Assembly: GCF_000518885.1 (NCBI RefSeq)
Contig: NZ_JAEL01000003.1
Span: forward strand, 1 to 64,000
Reading direction: 5' to 3'
DNA: 64,000 bases
From: Bacillus sp. J33
GTDB lineage: Bacteria > Bacillota > Bacilli > Bacillales > Cytobacillaceae
The notes below the pieces were generated by a model. The model made no database searches and was not told the origin of the DNA. It was given only the letters and a program-made list of their open reading frames with translations. Shown here one piece after another: positions 44,478-53,771 of this stretch. The translations under genes were made by a program, and so were the position numbers. Position 1 is the first letter of the stretch. Each line of letters begins with the position of its first letter.

Positions 44478-44740
44478 TTGAAGACTTAATAGGGAAGCTG
44501 GTGAAAATCCAGCGCGGTCCCGCCACTGTAAATGGGAGCTGTCTGCTGATCCACTGTATATTTGTATGGGAAGGAGCAGAACAGCAATGACCATGAGCCA
44601 GGAGACCTGCCTGATTCTTAAGCACCCTTAAACCTACGAGGATAGGGAGGTGTTTGGTCCGGCCATTTATTCTTTTATACATACCTGAGAATTTTGACCA
44701 CACAAACATCTCCTTGCAGCAGAGGAGATGTTTTTTTATT
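44478..44740 (+). ncRNA. Adenosylcobalamin riboswitch with terminator platform
   Basis: Conserved core: AGGGAAGCTGGTGAAAATCC, CGGTCCCGCCACTGTAA and GGGAGC, and the B12 box AGCCAGGAGACCTGCCTG (44596-44613). The platform has two exclusive helices. The antiterminator pairs GGAGGTGTTT (44646-44655) with AAACATCTCC (44704-44713). The terminator pairs AACATCTCC with GGAGATGTT (44724-44732), followed by T7. Bound AdoCbl should favour the terminator and shut off the btu-cob operon. Confidence 0.96.
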
Positions 44741-44752
44741 TTTGGGTACCGG

Positions 44753-44812
44753 TTGTCCAGCTTAAGCGCCTGTACTCTCGTGGTGAGGGGGACCAGGGTG
44801 CTAACGCTTTTT
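44753..44812. repeat. CTAGCTCCAGC-type intergenic repeat, copy 3 (partial)
   Basis: GGTTGTCCAGCTTAAGCGCC, then TCGTGGTGAGGGGG and AACGCTTTTTT. A shorter, diverged relative of the 44348 copy, between the riboswitch terminator and btuF. Confidence 0.55.
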
Positions 44813-44857
44813 TGGTGCATATGAATTTTGTCGAAGGACCTAGGAGGATTGGTGAGG

Positions 44858-45832
44858 ATGAAAAAGTTTTATTCATTATTATTAGCTATGCTGCTGGCTG
44901 CTGGAGTGCTGGCAGGCTGTGGGGATAGTGCTGAGCAGTCAAAAGAAGAGCAGCAGGCTGAGGATGGGCAGAATGCCAGCGGGGAGGAATCCAAATTCCC
45001 TGTAACGATAAAGGATGCACTGGATAATGAGGTTGTTATTGAATCAAAGCCTGAAAGAATCGTTTCCATGATTCCGAGCAACACAGAAATTGCTTTTGGA
45101 TTAGGGCTTGGAGAAGAAGTTGTAGGAGTTTCCGATTTTGATAATTACCCTGCAGAAGCGGCCGAGAAAGAAAAGATTGGCGGCATGGAATTTAATGTGG
45201 AGAAAATTATCTCTTTAAACCCCGATCTTGTTCTGGCGCACGCATCCAGCGCACATAATTCGGAGGCAGGCCTTCAGCAATTAAGGGATGCAGGCATGAC
45301 AGTGCTTGTTGTAAATGATGCGAAGAGCTTTGATCAAGTCTTTGAATCCATTGAAATGGTTGGAACGGCAGCCGGAGAAAAAGAAAAAGCGGAAAAGCTT
45401 GTCGCGGACATGAAGAGCAAGCTCGATGAAATTAAAACAAAAGCTCAAGGTATTAAGGATGAGGATCGAAAATCTGTATTTGTTGAAGTTTCACCTGCTC
45501 CTGAAATCTATACTGCGGGTACAAATACATTTATGGATGAAATGCTAAGTGCGATAAATGCAAAAAATATCATAACCGAAGAAGGATGGCCAAAAATGGA
45601 TCCGGAGGCGATTATTGAAAGAAATCCGGATGTGATCATCACAACTCATGGCTATTACACTGAGGATCCTGTTGGGAATATAATGAGCCGGGATGGCTGG
45701 CAGGATATTAACGCGGTGAAAGATAAGCAAGTTGTCGAGGTGGATTCCGATATGGTGACCCGCACTGGCCCGCGTATTGTTGAAGGAGTCGAAGAACTTG
45801 CAAAAGCAGTATATCCGGACGTATTTAAATAA
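44858..45832 (+). CDS. btuF: Corrinoid-binding lipoprotein BtuF
   Basis: Cell-surface receptor of the B12 ABC importer, 324 residues. The signal peptide ends in the lipobox VLAGC with C21, followed by a Glu/Gln-rich linker. The PeripBP-2 domain starts with KPERIVSMIPSNTEIAFGLG and contains ISLNPDLVLAHAS. The ATG lies 10 bases after AGGAGG; an upstream in-frame start is unsupported. First gene after the AdoCbl riboswitch, and btuC begins inside its 3' end. Confidence 0.93.
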   Translation: MKKFYSLLLAMLLAAGVLAGCGDSAEQSKEEQQAEDGQNASGEESKFPVTIKDALDNEVVIESKPERIVSMIPSNTEIAFGLGLGEEVVGVSDFDNYPAEAAEKEKIGGMEFNVEKIISLNPDLVLAHASSAHNSEAGLQQLRDAGMTVLVVNDAKSFDQVFESIEMVGTAAGEKEKAEKLVADMKSKLDEIKTKAQGIKDEDRKSVFVEVSPAPEIYTAGTNTFMDEMLSAINAKNIITEEGWPKMDPEAIIERNPDVIITTHGYYTEDPVGNIMSRDGWQDINAVKDKQVVEVDSDMVTRTGPRIVEGVEELAKAVYPDVFK

Positions 45833-46856
45833 TAAAATCTTAGCTTATATCATAGCATCAGGATTTTTGCTTTCAGCCATGCTGATGGGGATTTCTATTG
45901 GAACTGTTTCTGTTCACCCCATGACGATTATTAAAGTAATAGGGGCTGAGATATTTCCATTTATTTCATTAGGCAACATAGATACTATGCATTCAAATAT
46001 TATTATGAATATTCGGCTGCCGCGCGTATTGCTGGCCGGTTTGGTGGGGGCGTCTCTTGCAATTGCGGGAGCCGCCTTTCAAGGTTTATTAAGAAATCCT
46101 CTGGCAGATCCCTATACTATAGGGGTGTCTTCGGGAGCCTCACTCGGTGCAGTTTTAACATTGTTTTTAGGATTGTCCATTCCGTTGGCGGGAATGTTTA
46201 CCCTGCCTTTATTCAGTATTCTTTTTTCATTTTTAACTATCTTTGCCGTTTTACTATTTGCCAGAAATATTGAAAGATCCATGAAAGTGGAAACGATCAT
46301 TTTAACAGGCATTATTTTTAGTTCCTTTCTTGGCGCTCTTATATCCCTTATGATTGCACTGACAGGTGAGGAGCTAAGGCAAATAATCGGATGGCTTCTT
46401 GGCAGTGTATCCATGAGGGGATGGGCATATATTAAAATTATCATTCCATTCTTTATAATCGGTGCCATACTTCTATTAGCCAACAGCAAAGAGCTTAATG
46501 CCATGTCCTTCGGTGAAGAAAAGGCCCAGCATATTGGAGTAGATGTTCAGAAAAGAAAGATGATAATTCTTATAGCAGGCTCCATCTTAACAGGTGCAGC
46601 CGTGGCGGTTTCAGGGACAATAGGATTTGTTGGCCTTGTCATCCCTCACCTGACCCGGCTGTTATGGGGACCGGATCATAAGCACTTATTGCCGCTCTCC
46701 ATACTAATGGGAGCCGGTTTCCTTATTATTGCCGACCTGGTTTCAAGGACAATCATAGCACCTACTGAGCTTCCAATCGGTGTGATTACCGCGATAATTG
46801 GTGCACCTGCGTTTGCCATTATATTAATGAAAAGACGTACAGAAAGAAGTGGATAA
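45798..46856 (+). CDS. btuC: Corrinoid ABC transporter permease BtuC
   Basis: FecCD-type permease of about 352 residues with ten TM helices. Family segments: RLPRVLLAGLVGASLAIAG, GLLRNPLADPYTIGVSSGAS and GTIGFVGLVIPHLTRLL. It overlaps btuF by about 35 bases. TTG at 45798, 9 bases after AAGGAG, is the best start; a TTG at 45777 lies before that ribosome site. Forms the channel for B12 or cobinamide together with the BtuD domain of the next gene. Confidence 0.9.
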   Translation: MQKQYIRTYLNNKILAYIIASGFLLSAMLMGISIGTVSVHPMTIIKVIGAEIFPFISLGNIDTMHSNIIMNIRLPRVLLAGLVGASLAIAGAAFQGLLRNPLADPYTIGVSSGASLGAVLTLFLGLSIPLAGMFTLPLFSILFSFLTIFAVLLFARNIERSMKVETIILTGIIFSSFLGALISLMIALTGEELRQIIGWLLGSVSMRGWAYIKIIIPFFIIGAILLLANSKELNAMSFGEEKAQHIGVDVQKRKMIILIAGSILTGAAVAVSGTIGFVGLVIPHLTRLLWGPDHKHLLPLSILMGAGFLIIADLVSRTIIAPTELPIGVITAIIGAPAFAIILMKRRTERSG

Positions 46857-46858
46857 CC

Positions 46859-48328
46859 ATGCTAAGTGTTCAGCAGGCTACTGGCGGGTATGCCAGTGTA
46901 CCAGTTGTGAAAAATATAAATTTTGAGGTGGAAAAAGGGGAGCTTTTCGGGATATTGGGTCCCAATGGCAGCGGGAAAACGACCATTTTGAAAATGCTAA
47001 GCGGCATTCTTCCCTGCAAATCAGGTGAAATCCTGATTAAAGGAAAGAATTTGTCAGAGTACACGCCAAAAGAGCTGGCTAAAATTATTGCTGTTCTTCC
47101 CCAGCATTCTTCTCAGGCGTTTTCTTATACCGTAAAGGAAACGGTTTCCCTTGGAAGATATGCTCATCAGAAAGGCTGGTTCCAAAGCTGGACCAGCGAA
47201 GATGAAGCAACGGTCAATCGCGTCATGGAACAGACTGGAGTCTCCCAGTTTCAGGATCATGATATTCAGCAATTATCCGGCGGTGAGAGGCAGCGGGTGT
47301 TTTTAGCTCAGGCCCTTGCACAGGAGCCGGAAATATTATTGCTGGATGAGCCCACAAATCATCTTGATTTGTCTTATCAAAAAGAGCTGCTTGATCTCCT
47401 TGGCGTATGGTCAAAAGACTGCGGTCTGACGGTCATTTCCATTTTTCATGATTTAAATTTGGCTGGATTGTACTGTGACCGGCTATTGCTGTTGGAGAAT
47501 GGCGAAGTCAATATTAATCACGTTCCCAATGAAGTTTTAAAGGAAGGACGGATACGGGAGGTCTATAGGACAAAGATTGAAAAGCTCCCGCACCCAAGGG
47601 TTCCGGCTCCGCAGATGGTACTTGTTCCAAAACGATCTGACTCAGAACAGCATCCTATTCAAATAGATAAAGGCAGCCTCGAGTTAAGGGAAGGATTGCT
47701 GCTCCTTCAGTCTCCGATTCCGCTAAAAACAATGTCATCCGGAGTAACAGGCTCTGGATCAGGATGGAATCGTACATTTCTTAACAGGCATGTGCGTAAG
47801 GATTATGATTGCAGTGACCATAGGGCAGAGATGGCTGAGTATGTACGGCAAATCGGTTTTGAGCCTGGGGAAACCGTAGGGATGATGACAGCCGTACATG
47901 TAGAGGATTATAGCTGCACGTTTTATGAAGAAGAAACATTCTCCGTCTGCATCGTTGTAACTGCGGGTGTCGGAAATGCTGTAGACGCCTCCAAAAGTGA
48001 ACAGCATTCCCATCATCTTACACCTGGAACGATCAATACATGGGTTTTCGTTAATGGCAGTCTGACTGAAGAAGCGTTTATTCAATGTATCATGACAGCA
48101 ACCGAGGCAAAGACAAGGGCCTTGCATGACCAGCAGGTGAAGGATGCTATAACGGGGACGATTGCAACGGGAACATCAACAGACAGTATTTTGATTGCAG
48201 CCACTCAGCAGGGTGAAAACCTTGAATATGCAGGAACCATCACACCGCTTGGAAAAGTGATTGGCAAAGGTGTCTATGAATGCACAATTGAGGCCATACA
48301 GAATTCACAAAGAAGGATAAGAAAATGA
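46859..48328 (+). CDS. btuD: BtuD-CbiZ fusion: ABC ATPase plus adenosylcobinamide amidohydrolase
   Basis: A 489-residue two-domain protein. Residues 1 to about 255 are an FepC/BtuD-type ATPase: Walker A GPNGSGKTT (34-42), signature LSGGERQR and Walker B LLLDEPTNHLD. Residues from about 285 to the end match CbiZ, which cleaves adenosylcobinamide (or pseudo-B12) to cobyric acid; typical segments are SGVTGSGSGWNRTFLNRHV and VVTAGVGNAVDAS. Fusion places lower-ligand removal at the cytosolic face of the importer. It ends in an ATGA overlap with cbiB. Confidence 0.93.
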   Translation: MLSVQQATGGYASVPVVKNINFEVEKGELFGILGPNGSGKTTILKMLSGILPCKSGEILIKGKNLSEYTPKELAKIIAVLPQHSSQAFSYTVKETVSLGRYAHQKGWFQSWTSEDEATVNRVMEQTGVSQFQDHDIQQLSGGERQRVFLAQALAQEPEILLLDEPTNHLDLSYQKELLDLLGVWSKDCGLTVISIFHDLNLAGLYCDRLLLLENGEVNINHVPNEVLKEGRIREVYRTKIEKLPHPRVPAPQMVLVPKRSDSEQHPIQIDKGSLELREGLLLLQSPIPLKTMSSGVTGSGSGWNRTFLNRHVRKDYDCSDHRAEMAEYVRQIGFEPGETVGMMTAVHVEDYSCTFYEEETFSVCIVVTAGVGNAVDASKSEQHSHHLTPGTINTWVFVNGSLTEEAFIQCIMTATEAKTRALHDQQVKDAITGTIATGTSTDSILIAATQQGENLEYAGTITPLGKVIGKGVYECTIEAIQNSQRRIRK

Positions 48329-49290
48329 TTTTGTATCACCTTATTGCTATTACATTTGCCTATATTATTGATTTGGTGATAGGGGATCCTCCAAACTGGC
48401 CGCATCCGGTCAGATGGATAGGTGCCTTAATACATAAACTTGAAACATCCCTTAACAAAGGGCATTACAGAAAATTAAAAGGAGTCGCTATGCTTGCCGT
48501 CGTCTTGCTGGCGGCAGGAGGAATATCCTTTTTAATCATCAGATTCTTTTATGGAATCCATCCGATCGCTGGCATCCTGGCAGAAGGAATCCTTATTTTC
48601 ACTGCCATCGCACAAAAGAGTTTAAAGGAAGCGGCTATGGACGTTTATGTGCCTCTGGAACAAGGAGAAATGGAAGAAGCGAGAGAAAAACTCTCGTATA
48701 TTGTTGGCAGGGATACAGATAGTCTGGATGAACCAGGAATTGTCAGAGCTGCAGTGGAGACAGTGGCTGAAAATACAAGCGATGGAATCACTGCTCCGCT
48801 ATTTTGGGCATTTATTGGCGGTGCTCCGCTTGCCCTACTATACAGATCCATTAATACATGTGATTCGATGGTTGGCCATCGGAATGAAAGATACGGAGAG
48901 TTTGGATGGGCATCTGCAAGAGTTGATGATATCGCCAACTGGATTCCAAGCAGACTAACATCGATATGCATAATGCTGACCCAAAAGCCAGAACATACTT
49001 CAGCTGGAGAGGCTTGGGGCATATTGCTGAGAGATGCGAGGAGCCACCCAAGTCCCAATAGCGGATGGGGTGAAGCGGCTGTTGCAGCCCTTCTTGGCAT
49101 CCAGCTGGGCGGAATTAATTTTTATAAAGGCGTTATTTCTAACAGGGCTACAATGGGAGATCCTTTCGTGTTTCTGGAAAAAGAACATATTTTAAAAAGC
49201 ATATCAATTATGAAAAAGACTGTTTTCATATTTTTAATTCTATTATGGGCAGGAGGGATAGTCATTGAAATGGCCCTCACACGGTTCTAA
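48325..49290 (+). CDS. cbiB: Adenosylcobinamide-phosphate synthase CbiB
   Basis: Membrane enzyme of 321 residues that joins adenosylcobyric acid to aminopropanol phosphate. It has the typical start AYIIDLVIGDPPNWPHPVRW, the NTSDGITAPLFW segment and R(S)INTCDSMVGH-type residues. Four to five TM helices. It uses the CbiZ product and the CobD product. Overlaps both neighbours. Confidence 0.94.
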   Translation: MILYHLIAITFAYIIDLVIGDPPNWPHPVRWIGALIHKLETSLNKGHYRKLKGVAMLAVVLLAAGGISFLIIRFFYGIHPIAGILAEGILIFTAIAQKSLKEAAMDVYVPLEQGEMEEAREKLSYIVGRDTDSLDEPGIVRAAVETVAENTSDGITAPLFWAFIGGAPLALLYRSINTCDSMVGHRNERYGEFGWASARVDDIANWIPSRLTSICIMLTQKPEHTSAGEAWGILLRDARSHPSPNSGWGEAAVAALLGIQLGGINFYKGVISNRATMGDPFVFLEKEHILKSISIMKKTVFIFLILLWAGGIVIEMALTRF

Positions 49291-50341
49291 TCCGCAATAT
49301 TTATATGAAGCCATGAATAAGCAAATGCCTGCAGAACGAATTGATTTTAGTGCGAATATCAATCCTCTTGGCCCTCCCCGGCAGATAAAGGATAGATGGA
49401 AAAGCCTGTTTGAATGCATAACAGATTATCCTGACCCCAATGCTTCTTTTTTAAAAAAGAGATTGGCCGAAACGGAGGGAGTAAAAGAAACACAGATTTT
49501 AATCGGCAATGGCGGTGCGGAGCTGATTTCTCTTATTGGAAGGATGCTGGCCGGCAAAAGAGTGCTGATTATCCAGCCGGCTTTTTCAGAATATGAAGAG
49601 GCTTGCCGGGTAAATGGCTGCACGGTTGTCTATCATCAGCTGGAGCCTGAAAACTGGAGCTTGGATATGGAAGCGTTATCTTTAAAACTGAAGGATGCTG
49701 ACGCTCTGTTTTTTTGTAATCCAAATAACCCCACAGGTGTATTCTACCCATCAGTGATTGTAGAAGAACTGATAAAAAGATGCAGTGTGAATAACTGCCT
49801 GCTTGTTATGGATGAAGCCTTTTATGACTTCGCCTGTGACTATCGATCTATTGTCCCTTTCATAAAAAGCACCTCACATGTCATGGTTTTACGCTCCATG
49901 ACTAAAATGTTTTCGATTCCGGGTTTACGTCTTGGCTATTTGCTTGCAAACGAAATTTTAATAGAAAAAGCAGCCGCACTAAAACCTCACTGGAGTGTAA
50001 ACGCTCTTGCTTTAAAAGCAGGAGAGTGGTGCCTTGAAAGTGAGGAGCATGTTCAAGTAACAAAGAAATTGATCAAACAGGAAAGGGATCGGCTGAAAAT
50101 CTTTTTTCGGCAGCTGGATTTTGCTGTATCTCCTTCTTCTGTGAATTTTTATTTGTTAAAGGATCCCAATCTGGATTCTCAGCTTCCTCTTTTTCAATTT
50201 TTGCTTGAAATAGGGATAATCCCAAGGCACACAATGAATTTCCCTGGTCTGGAAGGGAAATGGCTGCGCTTTGCCATTAAAGGGCCGCAAGAGAATGACC
50301 GGCTGATGGAGGCGATGCAGGAATGGCGGAAGGTTCGCTAA
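49265..50341 (+). CDS. cobD: L-threonine-O-3-phosphate decarboxylase CobD
   Basis: PLP enzyme of the aminotransferase I/II fold, 358 residues, which makes (R)-1-amino-2-propanol phosphate, the nucleotide-loop linker. N-terminal HGSNPQYLYEA, IDFSANINPLGPP and MDEAFYDF are typical. PLP lysine is K214 in SMTKMFSIPGLRLGY. TTG start 7 bases after AGGAGGGA, overlapping cbiB by 26 bases and cobU by 19. Confidence 0.94.
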   Translation: MKWPSHGSNPQYLYEAMNKQMPAERIDFSANINPLGPPRQIKDRWKSLFECITDYPDPNASFLKKRLAETEGVKETQILIGNGGAELISLIGRMLAGKRVLIIQPAFSEYEEACRVNGCTVVYHQLEPENWSLDMEALSLKLKDADALFFCNPNNPTGVFYPSVIVEELIKRCSVNNCLLVMDEAFYDFACDYRSIVPFIKSTSHVMVLRSMTKMFSIPGLRLGYLLANEILIEKAAALKPHWSVNALALKAGEWCLESEEHVQVTKKLIKQERDRLKIFFRQLDFAVSPSSVNFYLLKDPNLDSQLPLFQFLLEIGIIPRHTMNFPGLEGKWLRFAIKGPQENDRLMEAMQEWRKVR

Positions 50342-50898
50342 TATTTATTTCTGGAGGAGTGCGCAGCGGAAAAAGCTCTTTTGCAGAAAAGGCTGCTGCT
50401 GATCTGGCAAAACAGACGTGCGGAAAGCTTCATTATATTGCTGCAGGAAAAACGTATGACTCCGAGATGGAAGCAAGAATCAAGAGGCATAAGGAAGACC
50501 GGCGAAAAAGCGGTATGAGCTGGATAACTTGGGAACAGCCTGCCGAGCTTGGCAAGCTTTCTGGAACTTTTGGCGATCAGGATATTATTCTGTTAGATTG
50601 TTTGACAACTCTTTTAAATAATGAGCTTTTTATAGCAGATGACCTATGGAGAAAACAGGATTTTCAGGAGAAGCTGTCCGCTGGCATTCTGCATGCCATT
50701 GCTGAAATCCGTCAGAGGAGCAAAGCGATCATTGTGGTCAGTAATGAAGTGTTAAATGAACCGATTGGCGGGAATGAACTAGTTTTTACATATGGGAAAA
50801 TATTGGGCAGGCTTCATCAAAATATTATTGAAATGGCTAATCAGGCATATCTCGTTGAAGCAGGCATGCCAGTTCAAATGAAAGGAGAAACCGCATGA
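50323..50898 (+). CDS. cobU: Bifunctional adenosylcobinamide kinase/guanylyltransferase CobU
   Basis: The 191-residue protein has P-loop GGVRSGKSSFAE (11-22) and the RIKRHKEDRR helix with H56, matching the His that carries GMP in CobU. It includes the VVSNEV segment and phosphorylates cobinamide and transfers GMP to give AdoCbi-GDP for CobS. ATGA overlap with cobQ. A second, shorter CobU-like gene lies downstream at 53723. Confidence 0.93.
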   Translation: MAEGSLIFISGGVRSGKSSFAEKAAADLAKQTCGKLHYIAAGKTYDSEMEARIKRHKEDRRKSGMSWITWEQPAELGKLSGTFGDQDIILLDCLTTLLNNELFIADDLWRKQDFQEKLSAGILHAIAEIRQRSKAIIVVSNEVLNEPIGGNELVFTYGKILGRLHQNIIEMANQAYLVEAGMPVQMKGETA

Positions 50899-52418
50899 AA
50901 GGAATTATGATTCAAGGAACTTCGTCTGATGTCGGGAAAAGCCTGATTGCAACGGCTCTTTGCAGGGTATTCTCCAATGAAGGCCTAAAGACAGCACCCT
51001 TTAAGTCACAAAACATGTCCAATAATTCATACGTAACAAAGGACGGAAATGAAATCGGCAGGGCCCAGGGCATTCAGGCAGAGGCGGCGAGGGCAGAGGC
51101 TTCAGTGTGGATGAACCCCATTCTTCTTAAGCCTCAATCAGATCATCACGCTGAAGTCATACTGCTTGGAAAAGCAGTAGATTCCCTATCAGGTAAAAGC
51201 TATCGGGAATCCTTTTATGAAAAGGGATTGAGCACGATCGAACAGGCTCTGCAGCTCCTTGAAGCGCATTATGAAATGCTTGTTATAGAAGGAGCTGGAA
51301 GCCCTGTTGAGATAAATTTAAAAGATAAAGAGCTTGTTAATATGAAAGTGGCTGAGATGGCGGATGTGCCAGTTATCCTGGTTGCCGATATTGACAGGGG
51401 CGGTGTTTTTGCAAGTATTATCGGAACATTGGAACTTTTCACCGAAGAAGAAAGAGGACGGGTTGCCGGAATCGTCATTAATAAATTCCGCGGTGATATC
51501 AGCCTGTTCGAAAACGGTGTTAAATGGATTGAGGAAAAGACTGGTATACCGGTGCTGGGAGTTCTCCCGTATTTAGATAACCATATGATTGATGGAGAGG
51601 ATTCTCTTTCCATTCAGCCCTTCATTCAAAGAACTGGGGATGGCATTCTGGATATTGCTGTACTCAGGCCGCCATATATTTCAAACTTCAGTGATATTGA
51701 CCCATTTTATTATGAGGAAGATGTGAGCATAAGATGGGTCAATAGTCTATCGGAAATAGGCACCCCGGATGCGGTTATTATTCCCGGCACAAAGAGCACG
51801 ATTCGTGATTTGCGCTATTTTAAAGAAAAAGGACTGGCTAATTGGCTTGAGCGCTATGCTGAAGAGGGAGGGCATATCGCTGGCATTTGCGGCGGCTACC
51901 AGATGCTTGGCAGGAATTTAATCGATTTGGCAGGATCTGATACAGGATCTCCATTTGAAAAGGAAAAAGGCTTAAACCTGATTCCAGCGGATACCTTTTT
52001 CCATGAAAAGAAGAAGACGGTTCGTGTCCAGGGAAGGCTGCATCCAAATACAAAGCTATCCAACATTGATAACTTAGATGGATATGAAATCCATTTGGGT
52101 GAAACGATTCTTGAAAACGAATATTCAGGGAGACACCTGCTTCTTCTTGAAAATGGGGAAGGGGATGGATTTTATGGAAACGAAGGCAGGCTTATTGGTA
52201 CGTATATGCACCATATCTTCCATAACGATGAGTGGCGGGGCGCGTGGCTGAATGCCTTGCGAAAACAAAAAGGCTATCCATGTAAGCCAGCCGTCTATAT
52301 TAAAGCACTGAAAGATAATAAATACGATGAATTGGCAGAAAGCCTGATGAAGCACCTTGACTGGGAAAAATTAAAGGAAATCATCTTTAATTGGAGAAAA
52401 CAGAATGAAATGGCTTAA
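50895..52418 (+). CDS. cobQ: Cobyric acid synthase CobQ
   Basis: Glutamine-dependent amidase of 507 residues that makes the four b, d, e and g side-chain amides of adenosylcobyric acid. The N-terminal dethiobiotin-synthase-like P-loop region has GTSSDVGKS and FKSQNMSNNS. The C-terminal class I glutaminase domain has C332 (GICGGYQMLG) and a His in GTYMHHIFHN. Its presence without ring-building genes in this window suggests those are elsewhere or that partly amidated corrinoids are salvaged. Confidence 0.95.
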   Translation: MKGIMIQGTSSDVGKSLIATALCRVFSNEGLKTAPFKSQNMSNNSYVTKDGNEIGRAQGIQAEAARAEASVWMNPILLKPQSDHHAEVILLGKAVDSLSGKSYRESFYEKGLSTIEQALQLLEAHYEMLVIEGAGSPVEINLKDKELVNMKVAEMADVPVILVADIDRGGVFASIIGTLELFTEEERGRVAGIVINKFRGDISLFENGVKWIEEKTGIPVLGVLPYLDNHMIDGEDSLSIQPFIQRTGDGILDIAVLRPPYISNFSDIDPFYYEEDVSIRWVNSLSEIGTPDAVIIPGTKSTIRDLRYFKEKGLANWLERYAEEGGHIAGICGGYQMLGRNLIDLAGSDTGSPFEKEKGLNLIPADTFFHEKKKTVRVQGRLHPNTKLSNIDNLDGYEIHLGETILENEYSGRHLLLLENGEGDGFYGNEGRLIGTYMHHIFHNDEWRGAWLNALRKQKGYPCKPAVYIKALKDNKYDELAESLMKHLDWEKLKEIIFNWRKQNEMA

Positions 52419-53196
52419 AGGCTTATTCATAAATCTTCAATTTTTCACAAGCATCCCCATTCCGTTAGCCTTGCCTATGGATAAAATTCACCTTGAAAAA
52501 GCAATAAGGACCTTTCCGCTGGCGGGACTCATTCAGGGAATCCTATATGCATTCCTTCTTTATGCTTTTCTTGAATGGACTCCTTTTTCTGTTTTGGCCG
52601 CTGCTTTTGCACTTTGGCTGGCAGGCATTGTGCTGACCGGCGGGATTCATCTGGATGGGTGGATGGATGCAAGCGATGCTTTCTTTTCCTATCGGGATCA
52701 GGAGAAGCGGCTTGAAATCATGAGTGATCCCAGGGTTGGGGCATTCGGGGTGTTGTCCATAATTGTATTGCTAAGTGTCCGCTTTTTGTTTATCTATGAA
52801 ATTTTGCTTTTATCTAGATCTGTTACTTATTTTTTTATCGTTTTGATCCCGTTTTTAAGCAAAATGCTAATGGGTGTATTGCTGATAAATAGTAAGGCTG
52901 CGAAAAAAGAGGGGCTAGGCTCTTTATTTCAGCAGGCAGCTTCCAAATACACCTTAATTATTTATCCAGTCTACCTCCTGCTGGCGGCGGCTGCAGCCTG
53001 GCAGCTGGGGATGGAAGCTATCTTTGGATTTCTTGCTATGACTATTTTTTCAATCTTGTTTTTCATTTTCTTATCAAGAAAAATCATTGCCTGGTTTGGA
53101 GGGATGACGGGAGATGTGCTTGGGGCAAGTGTTGAAGGGACGGAGGTGCTTCTATGGATGATACTGTGGCTATTGCATTATTTCGCCATGGGCTGA
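52405..53196 (+). CDS. cobS: Adenosylcobalamin 5'-phosphate synthase CobS
   Basis: Polytopic membrane enzyme of 263 residues that condenses AdoCbi-GDP with alpha-ribazole or its phosphate. It has the hallmark GGIHLDGWMDASDAFFSYRD (acidic metal-binding cluster) and DPRVGAFG. About six TM helices. It overlaps cobQ by 14 bases and cobC by 43. Confidence 0.94.
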   Translation: MKWLKGLFINLQFFTSIPIPLALPMDKIHLEKAIRTFPLAGLIQGILYAFLLYAFLEWTPFSVLAAAFALWLAGIVLTGGIHLDGWMDASDAFFSYRDQEKRLEIMSDPRVGAFGVLSIIVLLSVRFLFIYEILLLSRSVTYFFIVLIPFLSKMLMGVLLINSKAAKKEGLGSLFQQAASKYTLIIYPVYLLLAAAAAWQLGMEAIFGFLAMTIFSILFFIFLSRKIIAWFGGMTGDVLGASVEGTEVLLWMILWLLHYFAMG

Positions 53197-53771
53197 CGGA
53201 AGCCAACAAATCCCGCGCTTATCTTGGCTGGACTGATTCTCCGCTGAGCTCGATCCAAAAGGAAAAAATGGCTGCGATTTCTCCTGGATATGCGAATGTT
53301 TATACCAGCGATTTGGGAAGGTGCATGGAGACGGCTGTTATTCTTTTTCCAAACAGTTCAATTAAAGCCTGCCCCGAATGGCGGGAAATGCACTTCGGGG
53401 AATGGGAAGGCAGAACATATGAAGAGCTTAAGGATGAGCCTGCTTATCAAAAATGGCTGGAAGATCCTTTCTCAGGAGGTCCGCCAGGAGGGGAATCCTT
53501 TACGGAATTTACAGCAAGAGTTGATAAAGGGTGGAAAGCTCTAACCGGCCAATTGCTGAGAGAAACTAGTAGTAAAGCGGCAGTTGTCACGCATGGCGGA
53601 GTAATCCGGTACCTTCTTGGGAAATATGCTCCGGAAAGAAAAGAATTCTGGGAATGGCAAATTCCCTTTGGAGGCGGATATGAATTTAGATGGACGCGGG
53701 AAATGCTCAGGAGGGGTGAAAGATGCATTTTGTTACGGGAGGCGCCTTTAACGGGAAATCCCGATGGGTGA
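53154..53771 (+). CDS. cobC: CobC-like alpha-ribazole phosphatase (histidine phosphatase family)
   Basis: The 205-residue histidine phosphatase has RHG at residues 11-13 (ALFRHGLTEAN), SDLGRCMETA, the acidic loop EMHFGEWEGRTYEEL and second His VVTHGGVIR. Position next to cobS supports removal of the 5'-phosphate from cobalamin phosphate or alpha-ribazole phosphate. Sugar-phosphate mutase activity cannot be excluded from sequence. ATG lies 5-6 bases after GGAGGTG inside cobS. Confidence 0.88.
   Translation: MDDTVAIALFRHGLTEANKSRAYLGWTDSPLSSIQKEKMAAISPGYANVYTSDLGRCMETAVILFPNSSIKACPEWREMHFGEWEGRTYEELKDEPAYQKWLEDPFSGGPPGGESFTEFTARVDKGWKALTGQLLRETSSKAAVVTHGGVIRYLLGKYAPERKEFWEWQIPFGGGYEFRWTREMLRRGERCILLREAPLTGNPDG

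Noticed and set aside
53154-53771. Calling the phosphatase a phosphoglycerate mutase
   Set aside because: The fold is shared, but the overlap with cobS and the short length favour an alpha-ribazole phosphatase role.
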